Assembly: GCF_000373745.1 (NCBI RefSeq)
Contig: NZ_KB892324.1
Location: forward strand, 1-64,000
Reading direction: 5' to 3'
Origin: Oligella ureolytica DSM 18253
Lineage (GTDB): Bacteria; Pseudomonadota; Gammaproteobacteria; Burkholderiales; Burkholderiaceae_B
DNA: 64,000 nucleotides
The position numbers and the translations under genes were made by a program. Below the pieces are notes generated by a model. It did not search any database. It was not told the DNA's origin and was given only the letters and a program-made list of their open reading frames with translations. Positions 43,222 through 51,823 of this stretch are shown here, in pieces (positions within the stretch are counted from its first letter, which is position 1; the number at the start of each line of letters is the position of its first letter).

Positions 43222-43557
43222 TTAGCGCGTATATTTAAAAACGCCATTAAAACGTGAGTTACGAAGTGCTTCCGGGTATTTCGGGCAGTCTTTTAGCGCT
43301 TTGATAACCGCCTGATCAAAGGCTTTTTCTCCCGAAGGGTGGGTGATTTGAGCGTCGCTAGCCTGCAGTTTATCGTCCACAAGCACCTCGTAGTGTGCTT
43401 TTAGGTTATCTTGTCTATAGGCAAAATGCAGTTTTGCGTGAGCGCACTCAAGAATCGTCTGGTTTAATTGCTCATGATTTTTATCAGTGTCTGCATGAGC
43501 AACGTTAATACCAAGAAAAGCGACCAAGAGGGTGGTAGTAGCTATTGTTTTAATCAT
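43222..43557 (-). CDS. Free-standing secreted TolA domain III paralogue
   Basis: A 111-residue protein with a Sec signal peptide (MIKTIATTTLLVAFLGINVA, cleavage likely after AHA, about residue 22). The whole mature part aligns with the C-terminal domain III of TolA encoded just upstream. Shared features include LKAHYEV against LTAHYEV, SGEKAFDQAVIKALKDC against SGNPAFDNAVVNALKAC, and the identical end YTR. By hand roughly half of the aligned residues are identical, and both Cys that form the domain III disulfide are kept. It lacks the TolA membrane anchor and coiled coil, so it should be a soluble periplasmic domain. The start is ATG 43557, since GGAG lies 9 bases upstream. It is placed between tolA and tolB, in the tol operon. 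Confidence 0.85.
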   Translation of the reverse strand: MIKTIATTTLLVAFLGINVAHADTDKNHEQLNQTILECAHAKLHFAYRQDNLKAHYEVLVDDKLQASDAQITHPSGEKAFDQAVIKALKDCPKYPEALRNSRFNGVFKYTR

Positions 43558-43608
43558 AGGTTTCATCTCCATAATCTACGTGATGTTAACGTGCAAACAT
43601 GCTTAGTG

Positions 43609-44790
43609 CTAACGTGTGTAATTAAAATGGCCACTAAACTTCGAGCTGCGAATTGCTGCAGGGTAGTTTTGGCAGGCTTTTAGAGCATTAACCACTGCGT
43701 TATCAAAAGCTGGATTACCGGAACGACGGGTGATTCTGGCGTTGGTCGCTTTTAAGTTGGCATTGATCGTTACTTCATAATGCGCGGTGAGGCGTTGATT
43801 GCCTCCAAAACGGAGTAATGGTTGTACACAACGTTGAATGGCTTGGATTGTTGCGTTGTTGCCACCGCCACCACCGCGTTGATTCTGGGCATTACGACCG
43901 CCTTGAACACCGGCAATACTGGCGATATCACCACGCATTGCGCCACGCACATCCGCGCCTTGGCGATTGGCTTGGGCTTTGGTTTCTGCCGCGGCTTTGG
44001 CATCGGCAGCCGCCTTGGCCTCAGCTTTTTTCTTTTCTTCGAGTTCAGCTAAGCGTTTTTTCTCAGCTGCCGCTTTTCGCTGCTCTTCTTTTTTGCGCTC
44101 TTCTTCCTGTTTGGCAAGTTCTTGTTGGCGCTTTTCCTCGGTTTCACGCTTTTTGCGCGCTTCTTCTTGCTTAGCAAGCTCCTGCTGACGTTTTTCTTCC
44201 GCTTCTTGCTTTTTACGAGCTTCCTCTTGACGGGCTAACTCTCGCTGACGTTCTTTTTCAGCCTCACGTTTTTTGCGCTCTTGCTCTTGGCGCGCAAGTT
44301 CTTGCTGACGCTGTTCTTCCTTGCGAGCTAATTCCTGCTGACGTTTTTCCTCTTCTTCTCGTTTGAGTCGCTCCACTTCGCGCTTTTTCTCGAGCGCGAT
44401 TTCAGGATCTTCTTGCTCCGCAGGCGGTACGCTTTCAGCGACCGGTGGGGTGACAGCGGGTTCAGGCTCAGGTGCTGCCTCTTCGGTCTCTGCTTCCGGC
44501 GTAGGTTCAGGTTCGGGCGCAGGCTCCGGTTCAGGATCTATCTCGTCCTCGTTGACTGTGTCTTCCTCGGCCGGATTCATCGTTGCTGTTTCGGTAGGCG
44601 CTTTGAGAATTTGCTCCGTACCCTCAGCCCAAAGCTCAAGCTGAATAGGACCAGCAGCTTGCTCAGGCTTCAGTAACAGGCTGACAATAATGAGTATGAC
44701 AATGGCAGTATGAAACACCAAAGAGCCTATCAGGCCTTTGGAGTTGTCGCTGCGTTCATAGTACTCGTTAGGGTTCTCAAACTTACTCAT
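43609..44790 (-). CDS. tolA: Tol-Pal system protein TolA
   Basis: A 393-residue inner-membrane-anchored periplasm-spanning protein. A single transmembrane helix (about residues 20-42, LIGSLVFHTAIVILIIVSLL) is followed by a Pro/Glu-rich stretch. A long Lys/Glu/Gln/Arg/Ala coiled coil (about 125-270, repeats like RQQELARKEEQRQQEL) comes next, then a Gly-rich hinge. The last domain is C-terminal domain III (about 310-393) with a Cys pair. It transmits the TolQR proton-motive signal to TolB/Pal. The tandem imperfect repeats in the coiled coil could vary in length between strains. Confidence 0.96.
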   Translation of the reverse strand: MSKFENPNEYYERSDNSKGLIGSLVFHTAIVILIIVSLLLKPEQAAGPIQLELWAEGTEQILKAPTETATMNPAEEDTVNEDEIDPEPEPAPEPEPTPEAETEEAAPEPEPAVTPPVAESVPPAEQEDPEIALEKKREVERLKREEEEKRQQELARKEEQRQQELARQEQERKKREAEKERQRELARQEEARKKQEAEEKRQQELAKQEEARKKRETEEKRQQELAKQEEERKKEEQRKAAAEKKRLAELEEKKKAEAKAAADAKAAAETKAQANRQGADVRGAMRGDIASIAGVQGGRNAQNQRGGGGGNNATIQAIQRCVQPLLRFGGNQRLTAHYEVTINANLKATNARITRRSGNPAFDNAVVNALKACQNYPAAIRSSKFSGHFNYTR

Positions 44791-44802
44791 TGACTATATT
44801 AA

Positions 44803-45243
44803 CTACTCGTTATTGCTCTTTGTTTGATTAACCATCAAGGCTAGGCGAGTAACGCCGTTAGAGCGCAAAGTATCCATGATCTGCATAACTTCCTCATAAG
44901 GAACCTTGCCGTCAGCCGCAATGACTACGGGTGTATCCGGCTGCTGAACAAGCATTTGTACCTCACTGAGTAGCTCGTCTTTGGCAATGTCCTGAAACTC
45001 TGAGCCTGCATTGCGTAAGCGAATGCTGAGACTGCCATCTTCAGAGACCTGGATTTCTACGGGTGTAGCAGGAACCTCGGTGGCTTGACCGACGGACGGT
45101 AAATTAACCACCCCGGGGGTAATCATAGGGGCGGTCACCATAAAAATAACTAGTAGCACCAGCATGACGTCAATGTAGGGTACTACATTCATCTCATTTG
45201 TACGGCGCGTACCGCGCTGGCGACGACGTTTATAAACTTTCAT
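44803..45243 (-). CDS. tolR: Tol-Pal system protein TolR
   Basis: A 146-residue ExbD/TolR-family protein. A basic N-terminus (KVYKRRRQRGTRRTNEMN) is followed by one transmembrane helix with the proton-path Asp in VPYIDVMLVLLVIFMVTAP (about residues 22-40). The periplasmic domain ends ADGKVPYEEVMQIMDTLRSN. It works with TolQ as a proton-driven motor. It starts one base after tolQ and runs into tolA with a 12-base gap. Confidence 0.96.
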   Translation of the reverse strand: MKVYKRRRQRGTRRTNEMNVVPYIDVMLVLLVIFMVTAPMITPGVVNLPSVGQATEVPATPVEIQVSEDGSLSIRLRNAGSEFQDIAKDELLSEVQMLVQQPDTPVVIAADGKVPYEEVMQIMDTLRSNGVTRLALMVNQTKSNNE

Positions 45244-45244
45244 T

Positions 45245-45931
45245 TTAGCGAAGCTGGCGTTGTAAAATATTTAAAAGTTCGTCAGAAAAACTGTCGAAAC
45301 GGCTGGCAATTTTGTCGTTTTCGGTGGTGAAATAGTTGTAGGCCAACACCGCAGGGATCGCTGCAAATAAACCGATGGCTGTGGCGATTAAGGCTTCAGC
45401 GATACCCGGAGCGACAGCACTTAATGTAGCGTTAGTTGCTGTGGATAGCCCGATAAATGAATGCATAATACCCCATACTGTGCCTAATAAGCCGATGTAT
45501 GGACTGACAGAACCTGTTGATGCCAAGAAGTTAAGCTTGGTGTCCAAGCTGTCAAGCTCACGTTGAGTGGTTGCTTGCATAGCGCGATAGGTGCCATCGA
45601 CAATTAGGTCGCTGTCGCCTTGGGCATTGCGGCGGCTACGTAGAAACTCACCCATACCGGCATTAAAAATACGTGCTAAGGGGCCGCTCTGGTCTAAATC
45701 TCTACTGACGCGCTGATGCAAATCGGAGAGCTCCTTGCTTTGCCAAAAGTCTTGCTCAAACGCACGGGTTTGGCTCATCGCACGCTTGACTTGAAGGTAT
45801 TTGCTGATGATGATTGCCCAAGATAATACAGAAGCAATAACTAATATCAGCATGATAATTTGCACAGGCAAACTAGCATTAAGAATAAGTGAAATAACCG
45901 ACATAGAGTCTTGTGTTTCGATCGGTGGCAT
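45245..45931 (-). CDS. tolQ: Tol-Pal system protein TolQ
   Basis: A 228-residue MotA/TolQ/ExbB-family proton-channel subunit with three transmembrane helices. The first (about residues 15-38) contains LPVQIIMLILVIASVLSWA. The second and third flank FLASTGSVSPYIGLLGTVWG (about 138-157) and ALIATAIGLFAAIPAVLAYN (about 188-207). It forms the TolQR stator. ATG 45931 is used, although an internal Met ten codons later is also possible. It starts five bases after the ybgC stop. Confidence 0.96.
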   Translation of the reverse strand: MPPIETQDSMSVISLILNASLPVQIIMLILVIASVLSWAIIISKYLQVKRAMSQTRAFEQDFWQSKELSDLHQRVSRDLDQSGPLARIFNAGMGEFLRSRRNAQGDSDLIVDGTYRAMQATTQRELDSLDTKLNFLASTGSVSPYIGLLGTVWGIMHSFIGLSTATNATLSAVAPGIAEALIATAIGLFAAIPAVLAYNYFTTENDKIASRFDSFSDELLNILQRQLR

Positions 45932-45936
45932 AGCGA

Positions 45937-46377
45937 TTAATTATCCTGAACAGAAAGAAATAAACTACGAATATCAGCCGGAATAGGGGCTGGCTTAAAA
46001 CGTTGAGAGTCTACACAACAAACCTGAATGGAACTTTTGACAAGTACTTCGCCGTTTCGTTCCGCGATTTGTTCAAAAGTGCATGATGAATTACCGACCT
46101 TAGTTAATCTTGTCTTGATGTTTAAAAGATCATCCAAACGGGCCGGACTGCGGTAGCGAACTTGGGTGCCAACAACAACAAAAATACGCTGTTGCTCTTC
46201 AGCTAACTTAGCTTGATTGACACCTAGTGTACGCAGCCATTCGGTTCGAGCGCGCTCAAAGAACTTTAGATAGTTAGCATAAAAGACCACACCACCTGCG
46301 TCGGTGTCTTCGTAGTACACACGTATAGGCAGAATAAAGGTGTTGCTTTGGCCTTGTGGTGATTGAATATCGCTCAT
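45937..46377 (-). CDS. ybgC: Tol-Pal-associated acyl-CoA thioesterase YbgC
   Basis: A 146-residue 4-hydroxybenzoyl-CoA-thioesterase-type hotdog protein, first gene of the tol operon. The active-site motif YYEDTDAGGVVFYANYLKFF (about residues 22-41) contains the catalytic Asp. The start is ATG 46377 (MSDIQ), since the longer frame opens with TTG and has no ribosome site. The family hydrolyses short-chain acyl-CoA and is always linked to tol-pal, though its exact role there is unsettled. Confidence 0.93.
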   Translation of the reverse strand: MSDIQSPQGQSNTFILPIRVYYEDTDAGGVVFYANYLKFFERARTEWLRTLGVNQAKLAEEQQRIFVVVGTQVRYRSPARLDDLLNIKTRLTKVGNSSCTFEQIAERNGEVLVKSSIQVCCVDSQRFKPAPIPADIRSLFLSVQDN

Positions 46378-46401
46378 AGACAATTGGTCAAGTTAGTCAT
46401 A

Positions 46402-46430
46402 GTCTACCCTGTAAAATTAACGGGGTAGAC
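46402..46430. terminator. Inverted repeat between proS and ybgC
   Basis: GTCTACCC (46402-46409) and GGGTAGAC (46423-46430) form a perfect 8-bp stem around a 13-base loop, in the 71-base gap after the proS stop. There is no T tract, so the role as terminator of proS or as a leader element of the tol operon is uncertain. Confidence 0.4.
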
Positions 46431-46448
46431 ATTAAATAAAGGGTTATA

Positions 46449-48188
46449 TTACTGATTTTTTAGCTGTTGATAAAGATTTAAAACGTAAGCATTTAAGTCA
46501 GTGACACTCACCTTTTCAGATTCAGCAGCGGCACGCAATTGAACCTCGACTTCCTCGTTGGCTAAACCACGATCGCCGATGGTGACACGGATTGGCACAC
46601 CGATTAACTCCCACTCAGAGAACATCACGCCGGGGCGACTGTCGCGGTCGTCAAGTACGACGTCTACACCTGCTTTGAGTAGGGCGTTGTAAAGTTCGGT
46701 TGCTTTTGTGCGGACAGCCTCACTCTTACCCCAGCCAATTGGGCAGATCACTACTTCAAAAGGCGCCATGCTAATTGGCCAGATAATCCCCTTATCATCA
46801 TGGTTTTGTTCGATCGCAGCGGCAGCAATACGGCTAACACCAATACCGTAACAGCCCATCTGTAAATACTCCGCCTTGCCTTGCTCGTTTAAGAAGGTTG
46901 CGTTTAGAGCCTTAGAGTAGGTGTCACCTAAAAAGAAAACGTGGCCCACTTCAATACCACGCTGAATGGCTAGTGTGCCGGTTCCGTCAAGTGTCGGATC
47001 GCCGGCAACGACGTTACGAATATCAGCGATAATTGGTTCAACTAAGTCACGGCCCCAGTTGACACCACGTAAATGGTAGTCTTCTTTGTTGGCACCACAG
47101 ACCCAGTCGCTCATGTTGGCAACGGTGCGGTCGGCAATAACTTGAACAGGCTTCAAGGTGTTGATAGGGCCTAAAAAGCCCGGGTTCGTACCGAAATACT
47201 CACGGATTTCGTCCTCGGTTGCTAAGCGGTAGCCGTTTTTCAGGGCATCTAATTTAGACGCTTTAACCTCGTTAACATCGTGATCACCACGAACTAATAG
47301 CAAGCAGATTTGATCCTTGCCATCATCATCTGTCGTGTGGTAGACGACAGATTTAACAGTTTGAGCTAAAGGTAACTCCAGTTGACCGGCAACGAGTTCG
47401 CATTTGTTAGCGTTAGGAGTGTGAACCTCTGCTAATTCCTCTGTTGCTTCAGCGCGTTCAGGGATTAAGCAGGTGGCTTCAGCTAATTCGATATTGGCAG
47501 CGTAGTCAGAGTTTGGAGAATAAACGATTTCGTCTTCACCTGTATCGGCAATGACTTGGAATTCATGGCTGCGTGAACCGCCAATCGCGCCGGTGTCTGC
47601 GGCAACGGCTCTGAAATCTAGGCCCAAGCGGGTGAAAATGCGCACATAGGCATCGTACATTTTGTCGTAAGAGATACCGGCGCCGGCTTCATCCTTGTCA
47701 AAAGAATAGGCGTCTTTCATAGTGAACTCACGACCACGCATGAGGCCAAAGCGAGGACGGCGTTCATCGCGGAATTTGGTCTGAATATGGTAGAAGTTGA
47801 CCGGTAGCTGGCGCCAGCTTTGGATTTCGTTGCGGGCAATATCGGTCACTACCTCTTCGGACGTAGGCTGTATGATAAAGTCGCGTTGATGGCGATCCTT
47901 GAAGCGTAACAGCTCAGGACCGTAGGCTTCCCAGCGACCTGACTCCTGCCATAGTTCGGCAGGCTGTACAACCGGCATTAATAATTCAAGTGCCCCCGCG
48001 TGGTTCATCTCCTCGCGGACGATGTTTTCAATTTTGCGTAATGACCGTAATGCTAAAGGCATGTAGGTGTAGATACCGCCAGCTAGACGGCGAATCATAC
48101 CGGCGCGCATCATCAGTTTGTGGCTGACAACTTCTGCTTCAGCAGGCGCTTCTTTTAATGTATTAATATGAAATTTTGACGCTAACAT
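46449..48188 (-). CDS. proS: Prolyl-tRNA synthetase (bacterial type with editing insertion)
   Basis: A 579-residue class II aminoacyl-tRNA synthetase that charges tRNA-Pro. The motif 2 region is [20 protein letters not shown] (about residues 137-156). A central insertion/editing domain (about 220-400) includes [20 protein letters not shown]. Motif 3 is the [20 protein letters not shown] block (about 440-460), followed by the C-terminal anticodon-binding domain. The length equals the usual ProRS with INS domain. It is divergent from rppH, an arrangement frequent in betaproteobacteria. Confidence 0.97.
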   Translation of the reverse strand: MLASKFHINTLKEAPAEAEVVSHKLMMRAGMIRRLAGGIYTYMPLALRSLRKIENIVREEMNHAGALELLMPVVQPAELWQESGRWEAYGPELLRFKDRHQRDFIIQPTSEEVVTDIARNEIQSWRQLPVNFYHIQTKFRDERRPRFGLMRGREFTMKDAYSFDKDEAGAGISYDKMYDAYVRIFTRLGLDFRAVAADTGAIGGSRSHEFQVIADTGEDEIVYSPNSDYAANIELAEATCLIPERAEATEELAEVHTPNANKCELVAGQLELPLAQTVKSVVYHTTDDDGKDQICLLLVRGDHDVNEVKASKLDALKNGYRLATEDEIREYFGTNPGFLGPINTLKPVQVIADRTVANMSDWVCGANKEDYHLRGVNWGRDLVEPIIADIRNVVAGDPTLDGTGTLAIQRGIEVGHVFFLGDTYSKALNATFLNEQGKAEYLQMGCYGIGVSRIAAAAIEQNHDDKGIIWPISMAPFEVVICPIGWGKSEAVRTKATELYNALLKAGVDVVLDDRDSRPGVMFSEWELIGVPIRVTIGDRGLANEEVEVQLRAAAESEKVSVTDLNAYVLNLYQQLKNQ

Positions 48189-48350
48189 AGATGTGTTTTT
48201 AGATTAATTGTCTTAGATCAGTAGTTTAGACCGAATTTTACATTGTATTTCTAATATGGGCGTGCGTCCTCTGGAGTTGAGTGGAATTTAAAAAAAACAC
48301 GCTGAGAATGAGAATGAATGAGCTTAAATTTCTCTTTTTGGGCAGTTTTG

Positions 48351-48378
48351 GTGTCACTTACAAAAAGAACCGTATAAT
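48351..48378 (+). promoter_or_regulatory. Putative rppH promoter
   Basis: GTGTCA (48351-48356), a 16-base spacer and a perfect TATAAT (48373-48378) lie 35 bases before the rppH start. This is a good sigma-70 candidate. Confidence 0.5.
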
Positions 48379-48412
48379 TTAATGTAACGGAATTGATTAT
48401 AGGTGGAACCTC

Positions 48413-49117
48413 ATGTTGGATCGAGATGGTTACCGCCCTAATGTTGGAATTATTCTGCTCAACCAAAATAATGAGGTTTTTTGGGCGAAACGAATAAGAG
48501 AAAAGTCTTGGCAATTTCCTCAGGGGGGCATTCAACGAGGTGAGAGCCCTACAAAAGCGATGTATAGAGAGCTTTATGAGGAAATTGGTTTAAAACCTGA
48601 GCATGTAAGAATTTTAGGGCGAACGCGTACTTGGCTACGCTATAACGTGCCCGACCATTTTATTCGTCGGGACTCAAAAGGAATATATAAGGGACAGAAG
48701 CAGATTTGGTTTTTATTAAGATTGGAAGCTCGGGACTCGAGTATTAGTCTTAGAACAAGCCCAACCCCGGAGTTTGATGCCTGGAAATGGCATCCTTTCT
48801 GGGTGCCTTTAGATGCAGTGATTGAGTTTAAGCGCGATGTTTACAGAAACGCACTCGATGAGTTGGTGCCGCTGCTGCCTCAGGAGATGAAGCGACGACG
48901 GCCGCGTACTCAGCTCTACAAGGTGACGTCACTTAGCGTTAGCGTCACCACTGAAATCAACGTCCGTGTCAAGACCAAGACCAACGTTGAGCCTACTGAG
49001 GGTTCTAAGTCTTTAGGGGCTCAGGGTGCACCTAAAAAGCTTGCAGCCAAATCACCGAAACGCAATCAGAACTATTTGCGACGTCGAAATAAGAGTAAGC
49101 GGATAGTAAAATCTTAA
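48413..49117 (+). CDS. rppH: RNA pyrophosphohydrolase RppH (Nudix) with basic C-terminal tail
   Basis: A 234-residue Nudix hydrolase that removes pyrophosphate from 5'-triphosphate mRNA to start RNase E decay. It begins [15 protein letters not shown], typical of RppH. The Nudix box is [17 protein letters not shown] then YEEIGL (about residues 38-60). The conserved [10 protein letters not shown] and [10 protein letters not shown] follow. The catalytic core ends near residue 165. A further 65-residue Lys/Arg-rich low-complexity tail (ending [12 protein letters not shown]) is absent from E. coli RppH (176 residues) and may bind RNA or the degradosome. Confidence 0.94.
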   Translation: MLDRDGYRPNVGIILLNQNNEVFWAKRIREKSWQFPQGGIQRGESPTKAMYRELYEEIGLKPEHVRILGRTRTWLRYNVPDHFIRRDSKGIYKGQKQIWFLLRLEARDSSISLRTSPTPEFDAWKWHPFWVPLDAVIEFKRDVYRNALDELVPLLPQEMKRRRPRTQLYKVTSLSVSVTTEINVRVKTKTNVEPTEGSKSLGAQGAPKKLAAKSPKRNQNYLRRRNKSKRIVKS

Positions 49118-49147
49118 ACCACACTAAGTGGTTGTAAGCTTGAGATT

Positions 49148-49182
49148 AGTCCAGTCATGCTGTAAAACGCAGACTGGACTTC
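49148..49182 (+). terminator. Terminator after rppH
   Basis: AGTCCAGTC (49148-49156) and GACTGGACT (49172-49180) form a perfect 9-bp stem with a 15-base loop followed by TCTGTTGT. The T content is weak. A small hairpin AACCAC/GTGGTT at 49119-49134 precedes it. Confidence 0.55.
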
Positions 49183-49281
49183 TGTTGTGTCGTTGTTGGC
49201 CACAAGGCCAAACTCTTAAGATTTTAATTCACTTTTTTAAAGAAAGAGCCTGGTTGTATAGAGCAGGTTTCTGTGTATTCA

Positions 49282-49320
49282 TTGACATCATTTCAACTAT
49301 ATTTGTATTATTGAAATGAT
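49282..49320 (+). promoter_or_regulatory. ars promoter with 10-bp inverted-repeat operator
   Basis: A consensus -35 TTGACA (49282-49287), an 18-base spacer and TATTAT (49306-49311) lie about 55 bases upstream of arsB. Exactly over the spacer and -10 sits a perfect inverted repeat ATCATTTCAA (49287-49296) / TTGAAATGAT (49311-49320). A repressor such as ArsR bound there would block RNA polymerase. The overlap with a near-consensus promoter makes an ArsR operator likely. Confidence 0.7.
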
Positions 49321-49366
49321 TTTAACGCTGTTTACTAAGAACTCATCTTAGCCTTAGGAATATGTT

Positions 49367-50656
49367 GTGTTAGTTGCTATTTTGATTTTTGTTTTGACCT
49401 TGACTTTAGTAATCTGGCAGCCCCGTGGCTTGGGTATTGGCTGGAGTGCGTTAATTGGAGCAGCGGTAGCCCTTGCTTGTGGCGTGGTGCAATGGACGGA
49501 TATTCCTGTGGTTTGGGGAATTGTTTGGAACGCCACCGCAACGTTTATCGCGGTCATTATTATTAGTTTGCTCTTGGATGAGGCTGGTTTTTTTGAATGG
49601 GCTGCTTTGCATGTTGTTCGTTGGGGCAAGGGCAGAGGTATTACGCTGTTTGCGTTAATTATTTTGCTAGGGGCTGCGGCTGCGGCTTTATTTGCTAATG
49701 ACGGAGCTGCGCTAATTCTGACGCCCATTGTGATGGCAATGTTAACAGCAATGGGTTTTTCTGCTGCAGCAACATTGGCATTTGTCATGGCAGCGGGCTT
49801 TATTGCCGATACGGCCAGTTTGCCCTTGGTGGTGTCTAACTTGGTCAATATTGTTTCTGCGGACTACTTTGCTATTGGCTTTACCGACTATGCGGCAATC
49901 ATGGTGCCGGTTAATTTAGTGTCTGTCTTAGCAAGCCTGGGTGTGCTAGTATTGTTTTTCAAGCGAGATATTCCTATTAGCTATAGTTCAACGCATTTAT
50001 CACCGCCGTTTAAAGCGATTAAGGACCCCGTTACCTTCAAGGCGGGTTGGGGTGTCTTGATTTTATTACTTATCGGTTTTTTTGGCTTAGAGCCTTTAGG
50101 TGTGCCTGTGAGTGTCGTAACAGCGATGGCGGCGGCATTGTTACTCGCGGTCGCTGCCCGTGGTAAGGTGATTAGCATAAATACAGTCTTGAGAGGTGCG
50201 CCATGGCAAATCGTTGTTTTTTCATTAGGTATGTATTTGGTGGTGTATGGCTTACGCAATGCCGGTTTAACGGATTATATTGCCTTGTTATTAAATAAAT
50301 TTGCAGAAGGCGGGGTATGGGGGGCAGCATTAGGCACTGGTGTACTTTCCGCGGTGTTGTCTTCCATTATGAATAATATGCCTACCGTGCTAACTACTGC
50401 GCTATCTATAGAAGCCTCCGCTGCGAGCGGTTCAGTAAAAGAAGCCATGGTGTATGCAAATGTGATTGGCAGTGATCTAGGGCCTAAGTTCACCCCTATT
50501 GGCAGCTTGGCTACGTTGCTCTGGTTGCATGTCTTAGCGAAAAAAGGCACCACAATCAGTTGGGGGTATTACTTTAGAGTGGGATTGGTGTTAACCACGC
50601 CTGTTTTGTTAATTACTCTAGTGGCATTGGCTATACGTTTAGGTGCGTTGTCTTAA
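49367..50656 (+). CDS. arsB: Arsenite efflux permease ArsB
   Basis: A 429-residue inner-membrane arsenite/H+ antiporter with about 12 hydrophobic segments. ArsB-type features are [17 protein letters not shown] near the start, [16 protein letters not shown] (about residues 106-121), [20 protein letters not shown] and [17 protein letters not shown]. It begins at GTG 49367 with AGGA eight bases upstream. It is first in arsB-arsH-arsR and overlaps or abuts arsH. No arsA is present, so it works as a secondary transporter. Confidence 0.94.
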   Translation: MLVAILIFVLTLTLVIWQPRGLGIGWSALIGAAVALACGVVQWTDIPVVWGIVWNATATFIAVIIISLLLDEAGFFEWAALHVVRWGKGRGITLFALIILLGAAAAALFANDGAALILTPIVMAMLTAMGFSAAATLAFVMAAGFIADTASLPLVVSNLVNIVSADYFAIGFTDYAAIMVPVNLVSVLASLGVLVLFFKRDIPISYSSTHLSPPFKAIKDPVTFKAGWGVLILLLIGFFGLEPLGVPVSVVTAMAAALLLAVAARGKVISINTVLRGAPWQIVVFSLGMYLVVYGLRNAGLTDYIALLLNKFAEGGVWGAALGTGVLSAVLSSIMNNMPTVLTTALSIEASAASGSVKEAMVYANVIGSDLGPKFTPIGSLATLLWLHVLAKKGTTISWGYYFRVGLVLTTPVLLITLVALAIRLGALS

Positions 50657-50678
50657 AGCAAAGATCGCTTCAGCATTT

Positions 50679-51413
50679 ATGAAAAAGGATATGAAATTGT
50701 TAGATTTAAATTTCCCCAGTCTTGATGAATCATTATTAGAAGCCCCTGATTTAAATCGGCTATTACCCAAAAAAGTCACACCACATCCCCCTCGTCTTGT
50801 ATTGCTTTATGGTTCTTTACGTGAGCGCTCATATAGCCGCTTTGTAACTGAAGAAGCCGCCAGAATATTGAATAAACTGGGTGCTGAAATCCGCATTTTT
50901 GATCCTCGGGGCTTACCGCAGCCTGATGGAACGACGGAGGATCATCCAAAGGTTAAAGAGTTACGGGATTTGGTGCTTTGGGCGGAGGGGATGGTTTGGA
51001 CATCTCCAGAGCGTCATGGGGCGATGACAAGTATTTTAAAGGCGCAAATTGATTGGATTCCCTTGTCGGTTGGGGCTTTGCGACCTACGCAAGGTAAAAC
51101 GTTAGCTGTCATGCAGGTGTCGGGCGGCTCACAGTCCTTCAATGCCGTTAATCAAATGCGGATTTTAGGGCGTTGGATGCGGATGATCACCATCCCTAAT
51201 CAATCCTCTGTGCCCAAAGCATATTTGGAATTTGATGAGGATGGCCGCATGAAGCCGTCTTCATACTATGATCGTATTGTGGATGTGATGGAAGAGCTCA
51301 TGAAGTTTACGTTACTGACTCGTGAGTGTAGTGATTATTTAGTTGATCGCTATAGCGAGAGAAAGGAAAGTGCTGACGAGCTATCCAAACGAGTGAATCA
51401 GCGTAGTATTTAG
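50679..51413 (+). CDS. arsH: NADPH-dependent FMN reductase ArsH
   Basis: A 244-residue flavodoxin-like protein. The FMN-phosphate loop is [14 protein letters not shown] (about residues 41-54). The conserved [28 protein letters not shown] (about 110-129), [20 protein letters not shown] and the C-terminal [10 protein letters not shown] match ArsH. ArsH oxidises trivalent organoarsenicals or acts as a quinone/chromate reductase and protects against arsenic. The start is uncertain. ATG 50679 gives a family-like N-terminus. A GTG at 50643 would overlap arsB by 14 bases, and ATG 50691 lies too close to its AAGG. Confidence 0.92.
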   Translation: MKKDMKLLDLNFPSLDESLLEAPDLNRLLPKKVTPHPPRLVLLYGSLRERSYSRFVTEEAARILNKLGAEIRIFDPRGLPQPDGTTEDHPKVKELRDLVLWAEGMVWTSPERHGAMTSILKAQIDWIPLSVGALRPTQGKTLAVMQVSGGSQSFNAVNQMRILGRWMRMITIPNQSSVPKAYLEFDEDGRMKPSSYYDRIVDVMEELMKFTLLTRECSDYLVDRYSERKESADELSKRVNQRSI

Positions 51414-51489
51414 TTTGATCAGAATCGCTGAGAGCCTAGTTGTATAGGGCGGCGAAGCTGTCAATCACTCAATAGATTTTTTAATAGAG

Positions 51490-51801
51490 ATGGAAAAAAA
51501 AGAGGCAGTAACTAAATTTGATGCATTAGCTTCAGAGCTTAGACTTGATATTGTGAAGCTACTGGTGCAGTTTGGCGAGGATGGTTTAGTAGCAGGAGAA
51601 ATGAGTTCACAATTGGATATTCCACCAACGAATCTGTCTTTTCATCTCAAGACGCTAACACATGCCGGTCTTGTCTATGTAGAGCAAGAGGGGAGGTATC
51701 AGCGCTATCGTGCTAATACCTCGGCATTGATGGGCTTAGTTGAGTATTTAATGGAGAAGTGTTGCGACAAGCAAACTAAAGCAAAAACCGGGTTGTGTTA
51801 A
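51490..51801 (+). CDS. arsR: ArsR-family repressor with C-terminal Cys cluster
   Basis: A 103-residue winged-helix ArsR/SmtB repressor. The recognition region is GEMSSQLDIPPTNLSFHLKT (about residues 37-56), followed by the wing VEQEGRYQRYRAN. It lacks the CVC motif of the E. coli alpha-3 site. Instead it has Cys-91, Cys-92 and Cys-103 at the C-terminus (EKCCDK...GLC), resembling the As(III) site of Acidithiobacillus-type ArsR. It is last in the operon rather than first. It presumably represses from the operator upstream of arsB. Confidence 0.92.
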   Translation: MEKKEAVTKFDALASELRLDIVKLLVQFGEDGLVAGEMSSQLDIPPTNLSFHLKTLTHAGLVYVEQEGRYQRYRANTSALMGLVEYLMEKCCDKQTKAKTGLC

Positions 51802-51823
51802 TTCTTAAAACCAAACTGGTAAC

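Noticed and set aside
44050-44400. Tandem repeats as a possible minisatellite or CRISPR-like array
   Set aside because: The repetition is the coding of the TolA coiled coil (QQELAKQEEARKK-type units), in frame and imperfect.
43822-44676. Several frames opposite tolA rich in Ser, Phe and Leu
   Set aside because: They are mirror images of the tolA coiled-coil codon repeats. No start signals were seen.
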